In this document: positions 16,784 to 25,509 of the stretch, in pieces | How the letters are laid out: each line of letters begins with the position of its first letter | Position numbering within the stretch: position 1 is the stretch's first letter | DNA from: Thermoplasmata archaeon | GTDB lineage: Archaea; Thermoplasmatota; Thermoplasmata; GCA-020350865 | Assembly (NCBI GenBank): GCA_020348445.1 | Contig: CP070751.1 | Coordinates: 4,137,872-4,192,178 of the forward strand | DNA: 54,307 bases | Direction: 5' to 3' | Translations under genes and position numbers: made by a program | Notes under the pieces: generated by a model | The model's database searches: none | Told to the model about the DNA's origin: nothing | What the model saw: only the letters and a program-made list of their open reading frames with translations

Positions 16784-16847
16784 ATTATTTCCCCTGAAAT
16801 TGCATGCAACCTATTCTTAAAACCCAATTGCTCATAATTATTGACGG

Positions 16848-17027
16848 TTATTTTTTCTTTTCTTTCTTATCGCTTTTAAAATGAGAGCCTCTTTGATAGG
16901 TCCTGTGATAGGCAGATTCAGTAAGTGTGCCTATTGGTGGACCTTTGTATGTTTCCTCCCCGCATTTAGGACATTTATCAAGATTGGGATCAAAGCTTGT
17001 TTGACAATATCTACATCTTTGTTTCAT
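16848..17027 (-). CDS. Small zinc-ribbon protein
   Basis: A 59-residue gene. MKQRCRYCQTSFDP and DKCPKCGEE form a four-Cys zinc ribbon in the first 25 residues, followed by a polar stretch (TLTESAYHRTYQRGSHF) and a Lys-rich C-terminus (KSDKKEKKK). GGAG lies about nine bases before the ATG. The codon pattern, compact zinc knuckle and ribosome site support a real gene. Function unknown; a nucleic-acid-binding role is possible because of the basic tail. Confidence 0.65.
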   Translation of the reverse strand: MKQRCRYCQTSFDPNLDKCPKCGEETYKGPPIGTLTESAYHRTYQRGSHFKSDKKEKKK

Positions 17028-17207
17028 GTAAATATTCTCCTAGATTAGGGTTGTGTTATTGATTTACCTCCTCACATATAATTACTCTCTTATCGTTTTT
17101 TTGATTTGGGGTTTCACCCTTTTGGCTCACCACTTGGCCTAGCGTAGAGGGTACACCCATACATTCTCGGAGATAGCTGGGCATCCAAAAGAGTTGCGCT
17201 AAATATT

Positions 17208-17870
17208 TCAAGGAATTATTGTTCCATTATCAGAATTTATCCTCACTTCACCTTCGTATTCTGCATCAGGACTTTCGTACCTTATACTCCATTCGTTTTG
17301 ATAGTAATCCATCCACTCATTTTTATACGAGTAATAATCATACGATATACAAAGATCACTTGCATTTTTTAGTGCTTCGCTATAATTTTGATCTGCTTTA
17401 GCAATTTCAGCAGCTTCATCGCTATCTATTGCAGGTTCCATCCATTGGTGTTCATCACCAACATAATATGTATCTCTCGATTTAACTGAACCATCATAAT
17501 AAAATGCAAAAGCATGTGCTAAATCAGATTCGTTAGTATAAGGATTAATATCTACTCCAAAACCGTATAACCAAACAGGTGTTTTTCCATCTCCGTAAGT
17601 TGTATCTGAAGACAAATCATAATGCCATCCCTCCATTCCCATAATTACCTCGGCTGATCCCTTTAATTCTACCGAGCTGACTCTTATTGGATAGGCTTCT
17701 GAATTCCACTCCAGAGCAAGTGCTAAAGCATCTTCAAAATGATCAAGGGCTGTAAGCATTTTTTTCTCATCTTCCTCCTTAGGAAGAAAATATTGATATG
17801 CAACTATGGCAAATATTATAATAATAATTACTATAATAGAAAAAAATATTCGCTTGTTTTTCCTCTCCAT
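17208..17870 (-). CDS. Membrane-anchored extracytoplasmic protein, unknown function
   Basis: 220 residues. A basic N-terminus (MERKNKR) and one long hydrophobic helix (about 8-29, IFFSIIVIIIIIFAIVAYQYF) anchor an outer domain rich in Tyr, Asp and Ser. Its pattern AEEIAK/EALKNASD and EWSIRYESPDAEYEGEVRINSDNGTI resembles PepSY-type repeat ends. No firm family is recognised. The ATG has GGAGG eight bases upstream. Neighbouring spacers (17028-17207 and 17871-18097) show no other gene; the second contains a small GGGGC-TATAA-GCCCC hairpin at 17909-17923. Confidence 0.75.
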   Translation of the reverse strand: MERKNKRIFFSIIVIIIIIFAIVAYQYFLPKEEDEKKMLTALDHFEDALALALEWNSEAYPIRVSSVELKGSAEVIMGMEGWHYDLSSDTTYGDGKTPVWLYGFGVDINPYTNESDLAHAFAFYYDGSVKSRDTYYVGDEHQWMEPAIDSDEAAEIAKADQNYSEALKNASDLCISYDYYSYKNEWMDYYQNEWSIRYESPDAEYEGEVRINSDNGTIIP

Positions 17871-18097
17871 TCTTAATTCCTCCTTAAAACCGCCCTTTTG
17901 AACCCTTCGGGGCTATAAGCCCCATCCATAAAACAATTATCTTCAATAGTGATAAAGGTTTTGCCACTCAGTCAGCGTGCCGATTGCCCCACTCTCCATC
18001 TTTACCATCCCAGAATAGGACTGACACTAGGAAGGTGGGTGAATATTCCTAAATAAAATCGGCAACCTTTTCTACAAAGAAGCATTTTCAGATTCCA

Positions 18098-18907
18098 ATG
18101 GGTAATCAAGAAAACAGATGGGCACTTTCTAATTGGCAGGAAGTAACAAATTGGTGCAAAGAAAGGAACAGCCAGTCAATCATATGCACAATCGACATTC
18201 TGGGCGAGAACATAAGAACAGAGGAGGATGCAAAACAGGTTCTGAATAAGCACATTGATTGTATTAGAAGAATCCAAAAGGAGAACTTGAAGGCATCCCT
18301 TGCCGTGAAGTTAAGTGCCCTTGGCGCGAACTTCGACCAAGAGCAATGCAAGGAATATCTTTTTATAGTTCTAAAAGAGGCTCAAGAGAATCAGGTGCCA
18401 ATAGAAATAGACATAGAAGGAACTCCAATGGTTAAGTTCACATTAAAGACTGCTTTTTTGGCAAAAGAAAAAGGATACCCTGTAATTTTGGCACTCCAGT
18501 CATATCTCGACCGCACAAAAAACGACCTGAAAAAAGTCCTAGATCATGGAATCACAGTGCGTCTTGTCAAGGGAGCCTATAAGGGTAACATAAATGACTT
18601 CTTCCTTATTCAAAAGAGATTCAGGGGATTGTTTACGCAGCTACTAGAAAACGAATCTCACTTTTTAGTTGGGACACACGATCGTGAATTGATTGCCTGG
18701 ATGAAGGAAAAAGCAGGCAACAATAAAGAAATTATAGAGTTCGGATTTCTAAAAGGTCTTGCAGACAAAACAAAAATTATCTTAGCAGAGCAAGGTTGGG
18801 GAGTATCAGAATACGTCCCTTTTGGTTCAGAAAGAAAAGCATACGAGACAAGGAGAAGAAGGTATCTTTCAGAACTGCAAAGATTGAGGAGAATCCCGGC
18901 ACCCTAA
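18098..18907 (+). CDS. Proline dehydrogenase (PRODH, FAD-dependent)
   Basis: 269 residues of the PutA-type TIM barrel. It oxidises proline to pyrroline-5-carboxylate with FAD. Diagnostic segments are SLAVKLSALG, EIDIEG, ILALQSYLDRTKNDL, VRLVKGAY, GTHDRELI, and the C-terminal YVPFGSERKAYETRRRRY with the paired Arg residues that bind the proline carboxylate. It is slightly shorter than typical monofunctional PRODH (about 300 residues). No pyrroline-5-carboxylate dehydrogenase gene is adjacent. It is an isolated plus-strand gene among minus-strand neighbours. No clear Shine-Dalgarno site is seen. Confidence 0.88.
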   Translation: MGNQENRWALSNWQEVTNWCKERNSQSIICTIDILGENIRTEEDAKQVLNKHIDCIRRIQKENLKASLAVKLSALGANFDQEQCKEYLFIVLKEAQENQVPIEIDIEGTPMVKFTLKTAFLAKEKGYPVILALQSYLDRTKNDLKKVLDHGITVRLVKGAYKGNINDFFLIQKRFRGLFTQLLENESHFLVGTHDRELIAWMKEKAGNNKEIIEFGFLKGLADKTKIILAEQGWGVSEYVPFGSERKAYETRRRRYLSELQRLRRIPAP

Positions 18908-18911
18908 AAAC

Positions 18912-19688
18912 CTAAGATGTTTTTGCCACTGCAAATATGTTAAATGCAGATGGCTGGCCGCTTTCCAAGGCCTGAGTTTTAAAATCTTTGTTGTAGGTGG
19001 CTAGAAGATCGAATCCATGCTCATCCAATATCTTCGAAATTTCGGACACACTAAAGCAACGCAGTTTATGGACCTCTGTGAAAGAATCCACGATCTCTGA
19101 ACCACTATACACAATAAATTCCATTGAGAACTTCGCTATATTGGTCTTCTCATCCAATCTCGATTCATTCAGCCTGATCACAGTAATATTCCCCTTTTCA
19201 TCCTTAGCCTTATTCCAGCTTTTGAATTCTTTTACTGCCCCCTTAGCATTCCAGAACTCGAAGAGAAAAAGAGATTTTTTTTTCAGATTCTTCTTGAGTC
19301 TTCCAAGAAACCTACCCAGATCCTTTTTTGTTGTCAGATATCCAAAGGAGCCGAACATGCATATTGCACAATCGAATTTAAAATTAAAGTTCAACTCCCT
19401 CATATCCTGAACCAGGAAATCACAGTCCATATTTTTGGCCTGGGCCTTCTTTTTCGCCTGCTTTATCATAACAGGAGAGATATCGATACCAGTCACCTTG
19501 AATCCACGCCTGCAAAGTTCGATTGCATGACTTCCAGTTCCACAACCAATATCCAGGATATTCTCTGGGCTCTTTTCACAATACTTCTTAAAAAGATTTT
19601 CAAGATCATTGCATTCCTGTTTATAGTTATACGTGGGGCAGTATATCTTATCATAGTATTTTCCAAATTTTTTATATAAATCTTCCAT
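18912..19688 (-). CDS. SAM-dependent methyltransferase
   Basis: 258 residues. MEDLYKKFGKYYDKIY begins the protein, as in small-molecule class I methyltransferases. Motif I is ILDIGCGTGSHAIEL; motif II has VTGIDISPVMI; then VQDMRELNF and the post-I strand FDCAICMFGSFGYL. A C-terminal beta-domain (SRLDEKTNIAKFSMEFIVY) is typical of enzymes that cover the active site. ATG 19688 is chosen over an upstream in-frame start at 19727 that would overlap the ferredoxin-type gene. It follows that gene by ten bases and is probably co-transcribed with both Fe-S paralogues. Confidence 0.85.
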   Translation of the reverse strand: MEDLYKKFGKYYDKIYCPTYNYKQECNDLENLFKKYCEKSPENILDIGCGTGSHAIELCRRGFKVTGIDISPVMIKQAKKKAQAKNMDCDFLVQDMRELNFNFKFDCAICMFGSFGYLTTKKDLGRFLGRLKKNLKKKSLFLFEFWNAKGAVKEFKSWNKAKDEKGNITVIRLNESRLDEKTNIAKFSMEFIVYSGSEIVDSFTEVHKLRCFSVSEISKILDEHGFDLLATYNKDFKTQALESGQPSAFNIFAVAKTS

Positions 19689-19698
19689 TGGGTAACAC

Positions 19699-20334
19699 CT
19701 AGACCCTCTCAACCATCCCAATTGCACCCTCGGTGCAGTATTTCAGACAAAGACCGCAGCCAAAGCACTTGTCTTTATAATATACCAGTCCATCTGCTGT
19801 AATCTCCCTTGCACCGAACTGGCATCTTTCCACACAAATCCCGCAATCGTTGCAATCATCAGAGTTATGGGTAGATACGAACTCAGAGCTGAACACATGC
19901 TCAGGATAACCGAACCTCAGGGCTGCAGAAAGCGAGTGGCAGCAGCAGGAGCAGCAGCTGCATATTATCCCCACCTTATCCTTTCCCTCATCTGTGTAAG
20001 CCATATGTACAAAACCCGCATCGTAGGTTCGGTGCATGGCCTGTATGGCCTCGTCAACGGAGATTCTTTTCGCGTTGTCCTTCTCGATAGCTTCCTTTGC
20101 GTCCTCATCTAGACTGAGACAGCCGTCCATTGGCTCTATGCAGTTACCCATCCTTTTTCTGCAGTAACATTCCTCCTGGGCAATTATCTCTGCATTCTCA
20201 AGCAGCTCCCTAAGCTCGCTCATATCTAGGATCCTGTGTACACCTGAGAACTTCTGATTTACAGCTATTGTAACTGCTTTCATCTTTCCTATGTAGTTCT
20301 TCTCCAGCTCTTGCCTACTCCAGTCTTTGTTCAT
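19699..20334 (-). CDS. 4Fe-4S protein with Cys-rich CSCCSCCCH motif (paralogue 2)
   Basis: 211 residues. The C-terminal part holds two ferredoxin clusters (CNDCGICVERCQFGA and CFGCGLCLKYCTEGA). Upstream are an unusual run CSCCSCCCH and an N-terminal CYCRKRMGNC, with a further Cys in MDGCL, so at least one more metal site is likely. ATG 20334 aligns with the start of the tandem paralogue and has AGGTGA six bases before it. The fold is typical of a cytoplasmic electron-transfer or oxidoreductase subunit. No membrane segment or partner dehydrogenase is visible in the neighbourhood. Confidence 0.85.
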   Translation of the reverse strand: MNKDWSRQELEKNYIGKMKAVTIAVNQKFSGVHRILDMSELRELLENAEIIAQEECYCRKRMGNCIEPMDGCLSLDEDAKEAIEKDNAKRISVDEAIQAMHRTYDAGFVHMAYTDEGKDKVGIICSCCSCCCHSLSAALRFGYPEHVFSSEFVSTHNSDDCNDCGICVERCQFGAREITADGLVYYKDKCFGCGLCLKYCTEGAIGMVERV

Positions 20335-20343
20335 CAATTTCAC

Positions 20344-20979
20344 CTAACTTCTTTTGACCATCTCTATTGCATCCCCAGGACAGGTCTCAACACAAACTCC
20401 ACACCCAAAACATTTCTCTTTTTGGTAAACTAACTTTTCATCCACAAACTCCCTTGCATGAAACTGGCATCTGTCCACACATGTCCCGCAGTCTTCGCAT
20501 TTATCCATATCCTGGGTTGCAATGAATTTCGAGGAAAAAACATGATCAGAGTAACCGAACCTCACTGACGCGGAAAGTGAGTGGCAGCAGCAGGAGCAGC
20601 AACTGCAGACCCAGGTGAGCTTACCATTTTCTTTGAGATAATAGGCCATATGCACAAGGCCAGCATCATAGGTTCTTCTCATGGCTTCAAGAGCTTCATC
20701 GAGTGTTATGCGTCTGGCTTCCTTTCTTGCGATCCAATCAATTGCCTCATCATCGATTGCAAAGCAGCCGTCCATTGGGTCGATACATTTACCCATTTTT
20801 TTTCGGCAATCGCACTCCCCCTGAGCAATCACCTCAGCCTGTTCTAAAACCTCCTTAAGCTCGCTTAGGTCAAGGATTTTCTGGACTCCTGAAAATTTTA
20901 GATTAAGGGGTATGGTCACTGCCTTCATTCTGTTAACGTATTTCTTTTCAAGTTCTTCCCGATCCCAGTCTTTATCCAT
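20344..20979 (-). CDS. 4Fe-4S protein with Cys-rich CSCCSCCCH motif (paralogue 1)
   Basis: 211 residues, the same architecture as the next gene: MDKDWDREELEKKYV start, CDCRKKMGKC, MDGCF, VCSCCSCCCHSLSA, then two 4Fe-4S clusters (CEDCGTCVDRCQFHA, CFGCGVCVETCPGDA). The two proteins align along their whole length at clearly more than half identity, so this is a tandem duplication retaining every cysteine. The ATG has GGGGAGAT four to five bases upstream. Such proteins are annotated generically as 4Fe-4S ferredoxins; the CSCCSCCCH segment suggests a non-ferredoxin function. The order paralogue 1, paralogue 2, methyltransferase forms one transcription unit. Confidence 0.85.
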   Translation of the reverse strand: MDKDWDREELEKKYVNRMKAVTIPLNLKFSGVQKILDLSELKEVLEQAEVIAQGECDCRKKMGKCIDPMDGCFAIDDEAIDWIARKEARRITLDEALEAMRRTYDAGLVHMAYYLKENGKLTWVCSCCSCCCHSLSASVRFGYSDHVFSSKFIATQDMDKCEDCGTCVDRCQFHAREFVDEKLVYQKEKCFGCGVCVETCPGDAIEMVKRS

Positions 20980-21031
20980 CTTATCTCCCCTAATTCAAAT
21001 TACCTATTAATAATATTTCTCGTAAACCACC

Positions 21032-22177
21032 TTAAAATCGAGTATTTTCGTCCAGCCAATCGAAATCGGGGGGAACAAAATCAGATAGCCTTCGTAATGC
21101 TGACAGCTTCTCCTTCTTCCCGATCTTGGCTTCCTCAATCCCATGCTGTATAATATCCACACTCTCATCCATGACCTTCCGATCAACAGGATACGGGACT
21201 CCGTCCTTTCCACCCACAGCAAACGAAAACTTCACTGGATCCTTCCAAGATGGCGGCTCTCCATAAACGAGCTCTGAGACAAGAGCCAAGGCGCGCACTG
21301 TCGCAGGACCGATTCCCTTTATGCTCACTAGTTCCTCATAATTTTTAGGTTGGAACTCGTATGCTCCCCTTACAAAGTTCCAGTTTATTCTCTTGGGCAT
21401 AATCAGGGTGGATATGTATTTTCCCTTTGCTACCTCAAGACCCCATTCGGAAAGTGATGATTGGCCGGGTTTTCTTAAGGATTCCACAATCCACTTTAAC
21501 TTCTTGGGGGAATCCCGTATAAGGTCCACGGAAATTTTCTGCACCTCCTCACTTTCTCTTGAGGTCATATCCAGTGTTTTCCCCCTCTGTCTTTCACCTA
21601 CAATAGCATCATGGGGCTCAAGTATGAAGCTGTCCAAGTTCTCGGAAAGCCAGTGATACCTCCTTGCATAACCACTTTCGTTGTTAATGCCCTGCTGAAT
21701 CACACACCAGTTACCCTTCTCAGTAAAAACCAGGACATGATGGTACAGTTGATAGGAATCCTGAATTGCTGTATTGTCCACCTTGGCACTCATCTTGCTG
21801 GAATACACAAGCTCATCGCTCTTCAGGGTTGAAAGTCCCAATGTATCGCATCCGGAAACGATCTCAGAGGGAGCTTTCTTTGAGGCCTTCCCCTTTCCAC
21901 CAGCAACCATGATGCCGTGCCTTTTAGGATCGAGGGCTTCTTTTAGAGCTCCACACGTCACGGTAGTGGTTCCTGAGGAATGCCAGTCAAATCCAAGGAC
22001 ACAGGAGAAGGCCTGGAACCAGAAGGGATCAGAGAGCCTACGAAGAAGCTCAGACTCATCGTATTCAAGGACTATGACCTCGGAAATTCCCTCAGCAAGC
22101 TTCACCATTCTCTTAAAGAGCCATCTCGGGGCTGAGCCACCGTGCAAGGGAAGCTCAGCATAACCTGTTCTGGGCAA
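21032..22177 (-). CDS. DUF763 protein with helix-hairpin-helix
   Basis: 381 residues, the usual length of DUF763 (COG1415). The N-terminus RTGYAELPLHGGSAPRWLF is diagnostic, and a helix-hairpin-helix KNYEELVSIKGIGPATVRALAL lies near residue 290, followed by GEPPSWKDPVKFSFAVGGKDGVPYPVDR. Helix-hairpin-helix domains bind DNA non-specifically and DUF763 is often suspected to have a nucleic-acid processing role, but its reaction is unknown. The start is TTG 22177, with AGGTGA seven bases upstream; no ATG fits. It is a stand-alone gene. Confidence 0.88.
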   Translation of the reverse strand: MPRTGYAELPLHGGSAPRWLFKRMVKLAEGISEVIVLEYDESELLRRLSDPFWFQAFSCVLGFDWHSSGTTTVTCGALKEALDPKRHGIMVAGGKGKASKKAPSEIVSGCDTLGLSTLKSDELVYSSKMSAKVDNTAIQDSYQLYHHVLVFTEKGNWCVIQQGINNESGYARRYHWLSENLDSFILEPHDAIVGERQRGKTLDMTSRESEEVQKISVDLIRDSPKKLKWIVESLRKPGQSSLSEWGLEVAKGKYISTLIMPKRINWNFVRGAYEFQPKNYEELVSIKGIGPATVRALALVSELVYGEPPSWKDPVKFSFAVGGKDGVPYPVDRKVMDESVDIIQHGIEEAKIGKKEKLSALRRLSDFVPPDFDWLDENTRF

Positions 22178-22249
22178 TTAATCTTCACCTGGGAACAAAT
22201 CGGAGTCAGGACTAATAAAAGTTTTTCAGGGGGAGCAATGAAAGTAAAA

Positions 22250-23725
22250 TTACATGCGCATGACCTGGGCCGATGCAGTCTCGTCTGCTAATTGGTAAAC
22301 ATCCTCTTCGGGAACGTACTTAACCTTACCTGCATAACAGGCTGTCTCCCTACCCGCACGTTCCAATCTGATCAAACCCGCGCCTTCCAGGATTTTCACG
22401 TGGTAATTGACTACCTGTTTGCTCTCGTCAAGGAGCTTTGAGATCTGTTTTTGTGTGATACCGGGGTGCTTTTGAATGATCTCAAATATATCTCTTTGTA
22501 TCCTGGAAAGATGCAGCCTTTTCTCGGGAATCCTCATGGTGCTAGGATAGAACCTTTTGTAGATTCCGTCCCTAAGTGACCTTATGAATCCCTCCCTTTC
22601 CAGAACCTGCAGATGATAGGCGCCGACACCGTTGTGCAGACGTAAATCTTGAATAATTGCATTGTAGTGTGTACCGGGATTGGCCTGTATGTAACCGAAG
22701 ATTTGACCACGGGTGAAGTGGGAGAGAACGTCCTTTTTCTTCAAACGCACATACAGAGGTAAGAATAGGGAGATGAGGCTAAAGTATCCTACCTCGGTTG
22801 CTCCGAGGAAAGCAGCAATACCAATTCCGCAACCCACAAAGCCCACCATAAAAAGCAGCATCCAGTCTATCTGAAAAGGAGAAGCTATCTCAGGCACTCT
22901 GACCTTTGTCGTGAAGGTTTGGCTTGACTGCGAGCTCGCATGTTGTGACGAGGAAACCAAGACATCGAATTTGTAATCACCCTCCAGAACATCAGGTGGT
23001 ATTTGTTGGTCAATATAGATTATTTGCGTATCCCCTGGATTTAATATCAGGTTATCGACACTTTTAGTAAATGTCCAGCCTTCGTTCTCCAGTTCTTCAT
23101 GGTTTTGCAGCTCGATTTCGAAAATATCGGAAACTGTGGCTGCGTTTGTGACTGAAATGGAGTAAGTAATTGAGGAACTAGGAAGGATACGCTGTTCAAT
23201 AATATCGGTAACCATTTTTACCCTATTTTGGATCACCTCGATGATAGAGGATTCACTGAATACATTGGATGTGGAAGACACTATATCTGGCGGTTCAGGA
23301 TTCTTTTTATCAATACTTGCCCAGACGTAGATATTATGTTCTTCTTGTTGGGCGTTTTTAGGGGGAATTATTTCCCCGTCGAACGTAACAATAACAGGCT
23401 CTGGATTAGGGCTTGGGTCGAAAGGAACCCAGGTTTCCTCAGGGGTGATTGAGGTCTCCCATCCCTCTGGTGCATAGATACCAAAATAAACATTACCAGT
23501 ATAATCTTCAATTTTAAAAGTTCCAGAAATTTCTATTATTATTGACTCATCCACTGTAAAATCAGCAGTTTGGTATATTTTGTCTATTGTAACCGTGATC
23601 TTTGTTTCCTGTGCACTTACAGGGTATGCAGATAATAAGATAAGAAATCCCAATAAAACCAGAGCTACAAGTAAAAAAATCGACTTTTTTCCATTATCCT
23701 GGTTCTTTGCCAATAAAATCGGCAT
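22250..23725 (-). CDS. Membrane transcriptional regulator: ectodomain plus two winged-helix domains
   Basis: 491 residues. A signal-anchor (about 15-37) precedes a beta-rich extracellular part of about 280 residues, including a NEW3-like/CARDB-like domain (VTNAATVSDIFEIELQN). A membrane region follows (about 313-350). The cytosolic C-terminus has two winged-helix domains: ILSHFTRGQIFGYIQANPGTHYNAI with VGAYHLQVLEREGFI, then RIQRDIFEIIQKHPGITQKQI with QVVNYHVKILEGAGLI. This one-component design lets an outside signal act on promoters near the membrane. The ATG has GAGGACGTGA upstream. It is divergent from the 23892 gene, a possible target. Confidence 0.88.
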   Translation of the reverse strand: MPILLAKNQDNGKKSIFLLVALVLLGFLILLSAYPVSAQETKITVTIDKIYQTADFTVDESIIIEISGTFKIEDYTGNVYFGIYAPEGWETSITPEETWVPFDPSPNPEPVIVTFDGEIIPPKNAQQEEHNIYVWASIDKKNPEPPDIVSSTSNVFSESSIIEVIQNRVKMVTDIIEQRILPSSSITYSISVTNAATVSDIFEIELQNHEELENEGWTFTKSVDNLILNPGDTQIIYIDQQIPPDVLEGDYKFDVLVSSSQHASSQSSQTFTTKVRVPEIASPFQIDWMLLFMVGFVGCGIGIAAFLGATEVGYFSLISLFLPLYVRLKKKDVLSHFTRGQIFGYIQANPGTHYNAIIQDLRLHNGVGAYHLQVLEREGFIRSLRDGIYKRFYPSTMRIPEKRLHLSRIQRDIFEIIQKHPGITQKQISKLLDESKQVVNYHVKILEGAGLIRLERAGRETACYAGKVKYVPEEDVYQLADETASAQVMRM

Positions 23726-23761
23726 TTCACGTCCTCGTTCAATATATATAAGAATTATCGC

Positions 23762-23771
23762 TTATAAATAA
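23762..23771 (-). promoter_or_regulatory. TATA box candidate for the 23725 regulator gene
   Basis: The minus strand reads TTATTTATAA here. A start 25 bases downstream gives a leader of about 15 bases containing GAGGACGTGA. A second AT-rich run at 23742-23750 is closer to the ATG. Confidence 0.4.
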
Positions 23772-23852
23772 ATTGGTGGGGAAGTTTGACTGTTTATACC
23801 AGAAAACCGGGGTTCTAAGGGGGTTTTAGACGGATAAATAATGCCAAAAATG

Positions 23853-23859
23853 ATATAAA
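23853..23859 (+). promoter_or_regulatory. TATA box candidate for the 23892 gene
   Basis: ATATAAA lies 33 bases before the ATG, giving a leader of about ten bases. Confidence 0.4.
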
Positions 23860-23891
23860 CCACCAAGGCATATCACTTAATCGGGCACAAC

Positions 23892-25277
23892 ATGACAAGA
23901 CATGGATTCAGGGTGACATTGGCAGCACTCTTTATTTTTCTGTTACTCTTTTCCTTGGTCCCGGGTATTGCCCAGGCCGACATTGGTAGAAACGGTGGCA
24001 CCACCCACGTTAAATCCGACATGGAGATGATGTCAGGGGTCCCGGTTCACGGCGGCGGGCACATCACATGGATCGTAAGTGGTGAAGCAGCCAGAGAGCT
24101 TCGAAACAAGATAATAGAAAAATATGATGGCCATATCAATCTAACAGGGACTCCAAATGGCAGATTGGATCTTCCTGAGGTGGAGTTGTATCAAATACAC
24201 CTGGAAAGATACCTGGAGGATGAAGAGCATGTGTACATGGGAGCCAACCTCCGCCGCTTCGCGCTTTTAAACCGTAATCCAAGTAAGGATATATCGGGTC
24301 TCATTGACACAACCGAGGCCTCCACAGGTAAAATCGAGATAAGGTTCTATTTTGATGCCTGGATGCCCGAAGGATCAGGAGCAACTGACGTTCTCCTCAC
24401 CGACACGACAATTCCTGATGCAATCTATTACCCATTGGGTGAGACCTTCCATGGAACCTACAAGATCGAACACACGAACTACATGGTGAGTGTGGGGGAC
24501 TTCGCCACAGAAAAGGTCAGCAAAGGGACATATTACCTGATAAGAACCCCCTTTGGAGATATCTTTCATTACAGCGTAACATTCAAAGCAGATAGCAATC
24601 CAAACGAGAAGTTGAAGTACGAACCTTTCAGTTGGATAGAATGCCCACTGGTTTTATTTATCATGGTCGTGGTTATTGGATACTTCGTTGTCACCATGCC
24701 CGGAAGGTTTCGAAGGTACGACGTAATGAAAAATGTGAAGCTCCACACGCTTTCGAAGATACTGCTTTTGTTAATGATTCTGCTTTATCTTTTCGCTGGA
24801 ATCGGCGGTTTTTTTGTGGCAGGCATGTACCTTTGGATAATCAGTATAGTCTTTCTTTTCGTAATTTTAGTGATATCAAAGACTATCTACGAAAACGCTG
24901 CTCGAGTAACGAGGATGCCCGAAAAACCGGAGCCAACGCCAGCTGGCGCGGCCGCGGCAGGAGAAGCAGCGGGATCAGAGCTTGAAAAGGAGAAGGAAGA
25001 AAAGACTGTTCAGTGTGCCACATGCGGAGAAATCTACAATCTCATGGACAGGTACTCGCTGTCCTCTGCACCTTGTCCTGCATGCGGGAGCATTGGTGCT
25101 GTGGAGTTCGGCCGCGAAGAACTCCCTCCGCCGCCACCGCCTGAACCCCTCCCTCCACCGGTTCCGCCTGAGATTGCGGAGCCTGAAGAAATCGAAGGAC
25201 CAGAGGAAGCAGCTGAACCAGAGGAGATGGAGGAACCTAAGGAGCCCAAGAAGCTCAAGAAGAGCAAGAAAAAGTAA
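23892..25277 (+). CDS. Membrane protein: ectodomain, three spans, zinc ribbon and Pro/Glu/Lys tail
   Basis: 461 residues. A signal peptide (about 1-29) is followed by an extracytoplasmic domain (to about 250), three membrane helices (about 253-270, 288-310, 313-333), a cytosolic linker with Ala/Gly, a zinc ribbon CATCGEIYNL...CPACG (about 375-397), and a tail with PPPPPP, alternating Pro/Glu, ending KKLKKSKKK. No known enzyme family is recognised. The same zinc-ribbon-plus-charged-tail ending occurs in other proteins of this window. It is divergent from the membrane winged-helix regulator, suggesting related control. Confidence 0.82.
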   Translation: MTRHGFRVTLAALFIFLLLFSLVPGIAQADIGRNGGTTHVKSDMEMMSGVPVHGGGHITWIVSGEAARELRNKIIEKYDGHINLTGTPNGRLDLPEVELYQIHLERYLEDEEHVYMGANLRRFALLNRNPSKDISGLIDTTEASTGKIEIRFYFDAWMPEGSGATDVLLTDTTIPDAIYYPLGETFHGTYKIEHTNYMVSVGDFATEKVSKGTYYLIRTPFGDIFHYSVTFKADSNPNEKLKYEPFSWIECPLVLFIMVVVIGYFVVTMPGRFRRYDVMKNVKLHTLSKILLLLMILLYLFAGIGGFFVAGMYLWIISIVFLFVILVISKTIYENAARVTRMPEKPEPTPAGAAAAGEAAGSELEKEKEEKTVQCATCGEIYNLMDRYSLSSAPCPACGSIGAVEFGREELPPPPPPEPLPPPVPPEIAEPEEIEGPEEAAEPEEMEEPKEPKKLKKSKKK

Positions 25278-25386
25278 TTCATGGGAAATCCTCAAGTTGC
25301 TTTGAATAATTTTAACAACTCCTAAATAATTTATTTTAATTGGGAAGAATCCCACAATTACTCCCTAGAATTCTTAGAATCGATAA

Positions 25387-25395
25387 TATTTATAA
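25387..25395 (+). promoter_or_regulatory. TATA box candidate for top6B-top6A
   Basis: TATTTATAA lies in the 230-bp spacer; a start about 25 bases downstream gives a leader of about 90 bases. Nothing else is recognised in the spacer beyond an unsupported 13-codon reading frame. Confidence 0.35.
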
Positions 25396-25509
25396 CCTCG
25401 TAATTCTATTCACCTGTGTTCGGATGGGATAAAGAAGTAATATTCTATGAAAGAGCAATTAATCAGAATGTTGAGAATGAATGGATAATAGAAAAGGAGA
25501 GTGAATATT

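Noticed and set aside
17909..17923. GGGGC-TATAA-GCCCC hairpin as a terminator
   Set aside because: It has no T run on either side and lies upstream of the gene on the minus strand; five base pairs may be chance.
21007..21222. A 71-codon frame at the end of the DUF763 gene
   Set aside because: It is in another frame over the conserved DUF763 C-terminus and shows no feature of a gene.
24975..25355. Overlapping frames on both strands over the tail of the 23892 gene
   Set aside because: They arise from the biased Pro/Glu/Lys codons; the real frame has signal peptide, membrane helices and zinc ribbon.
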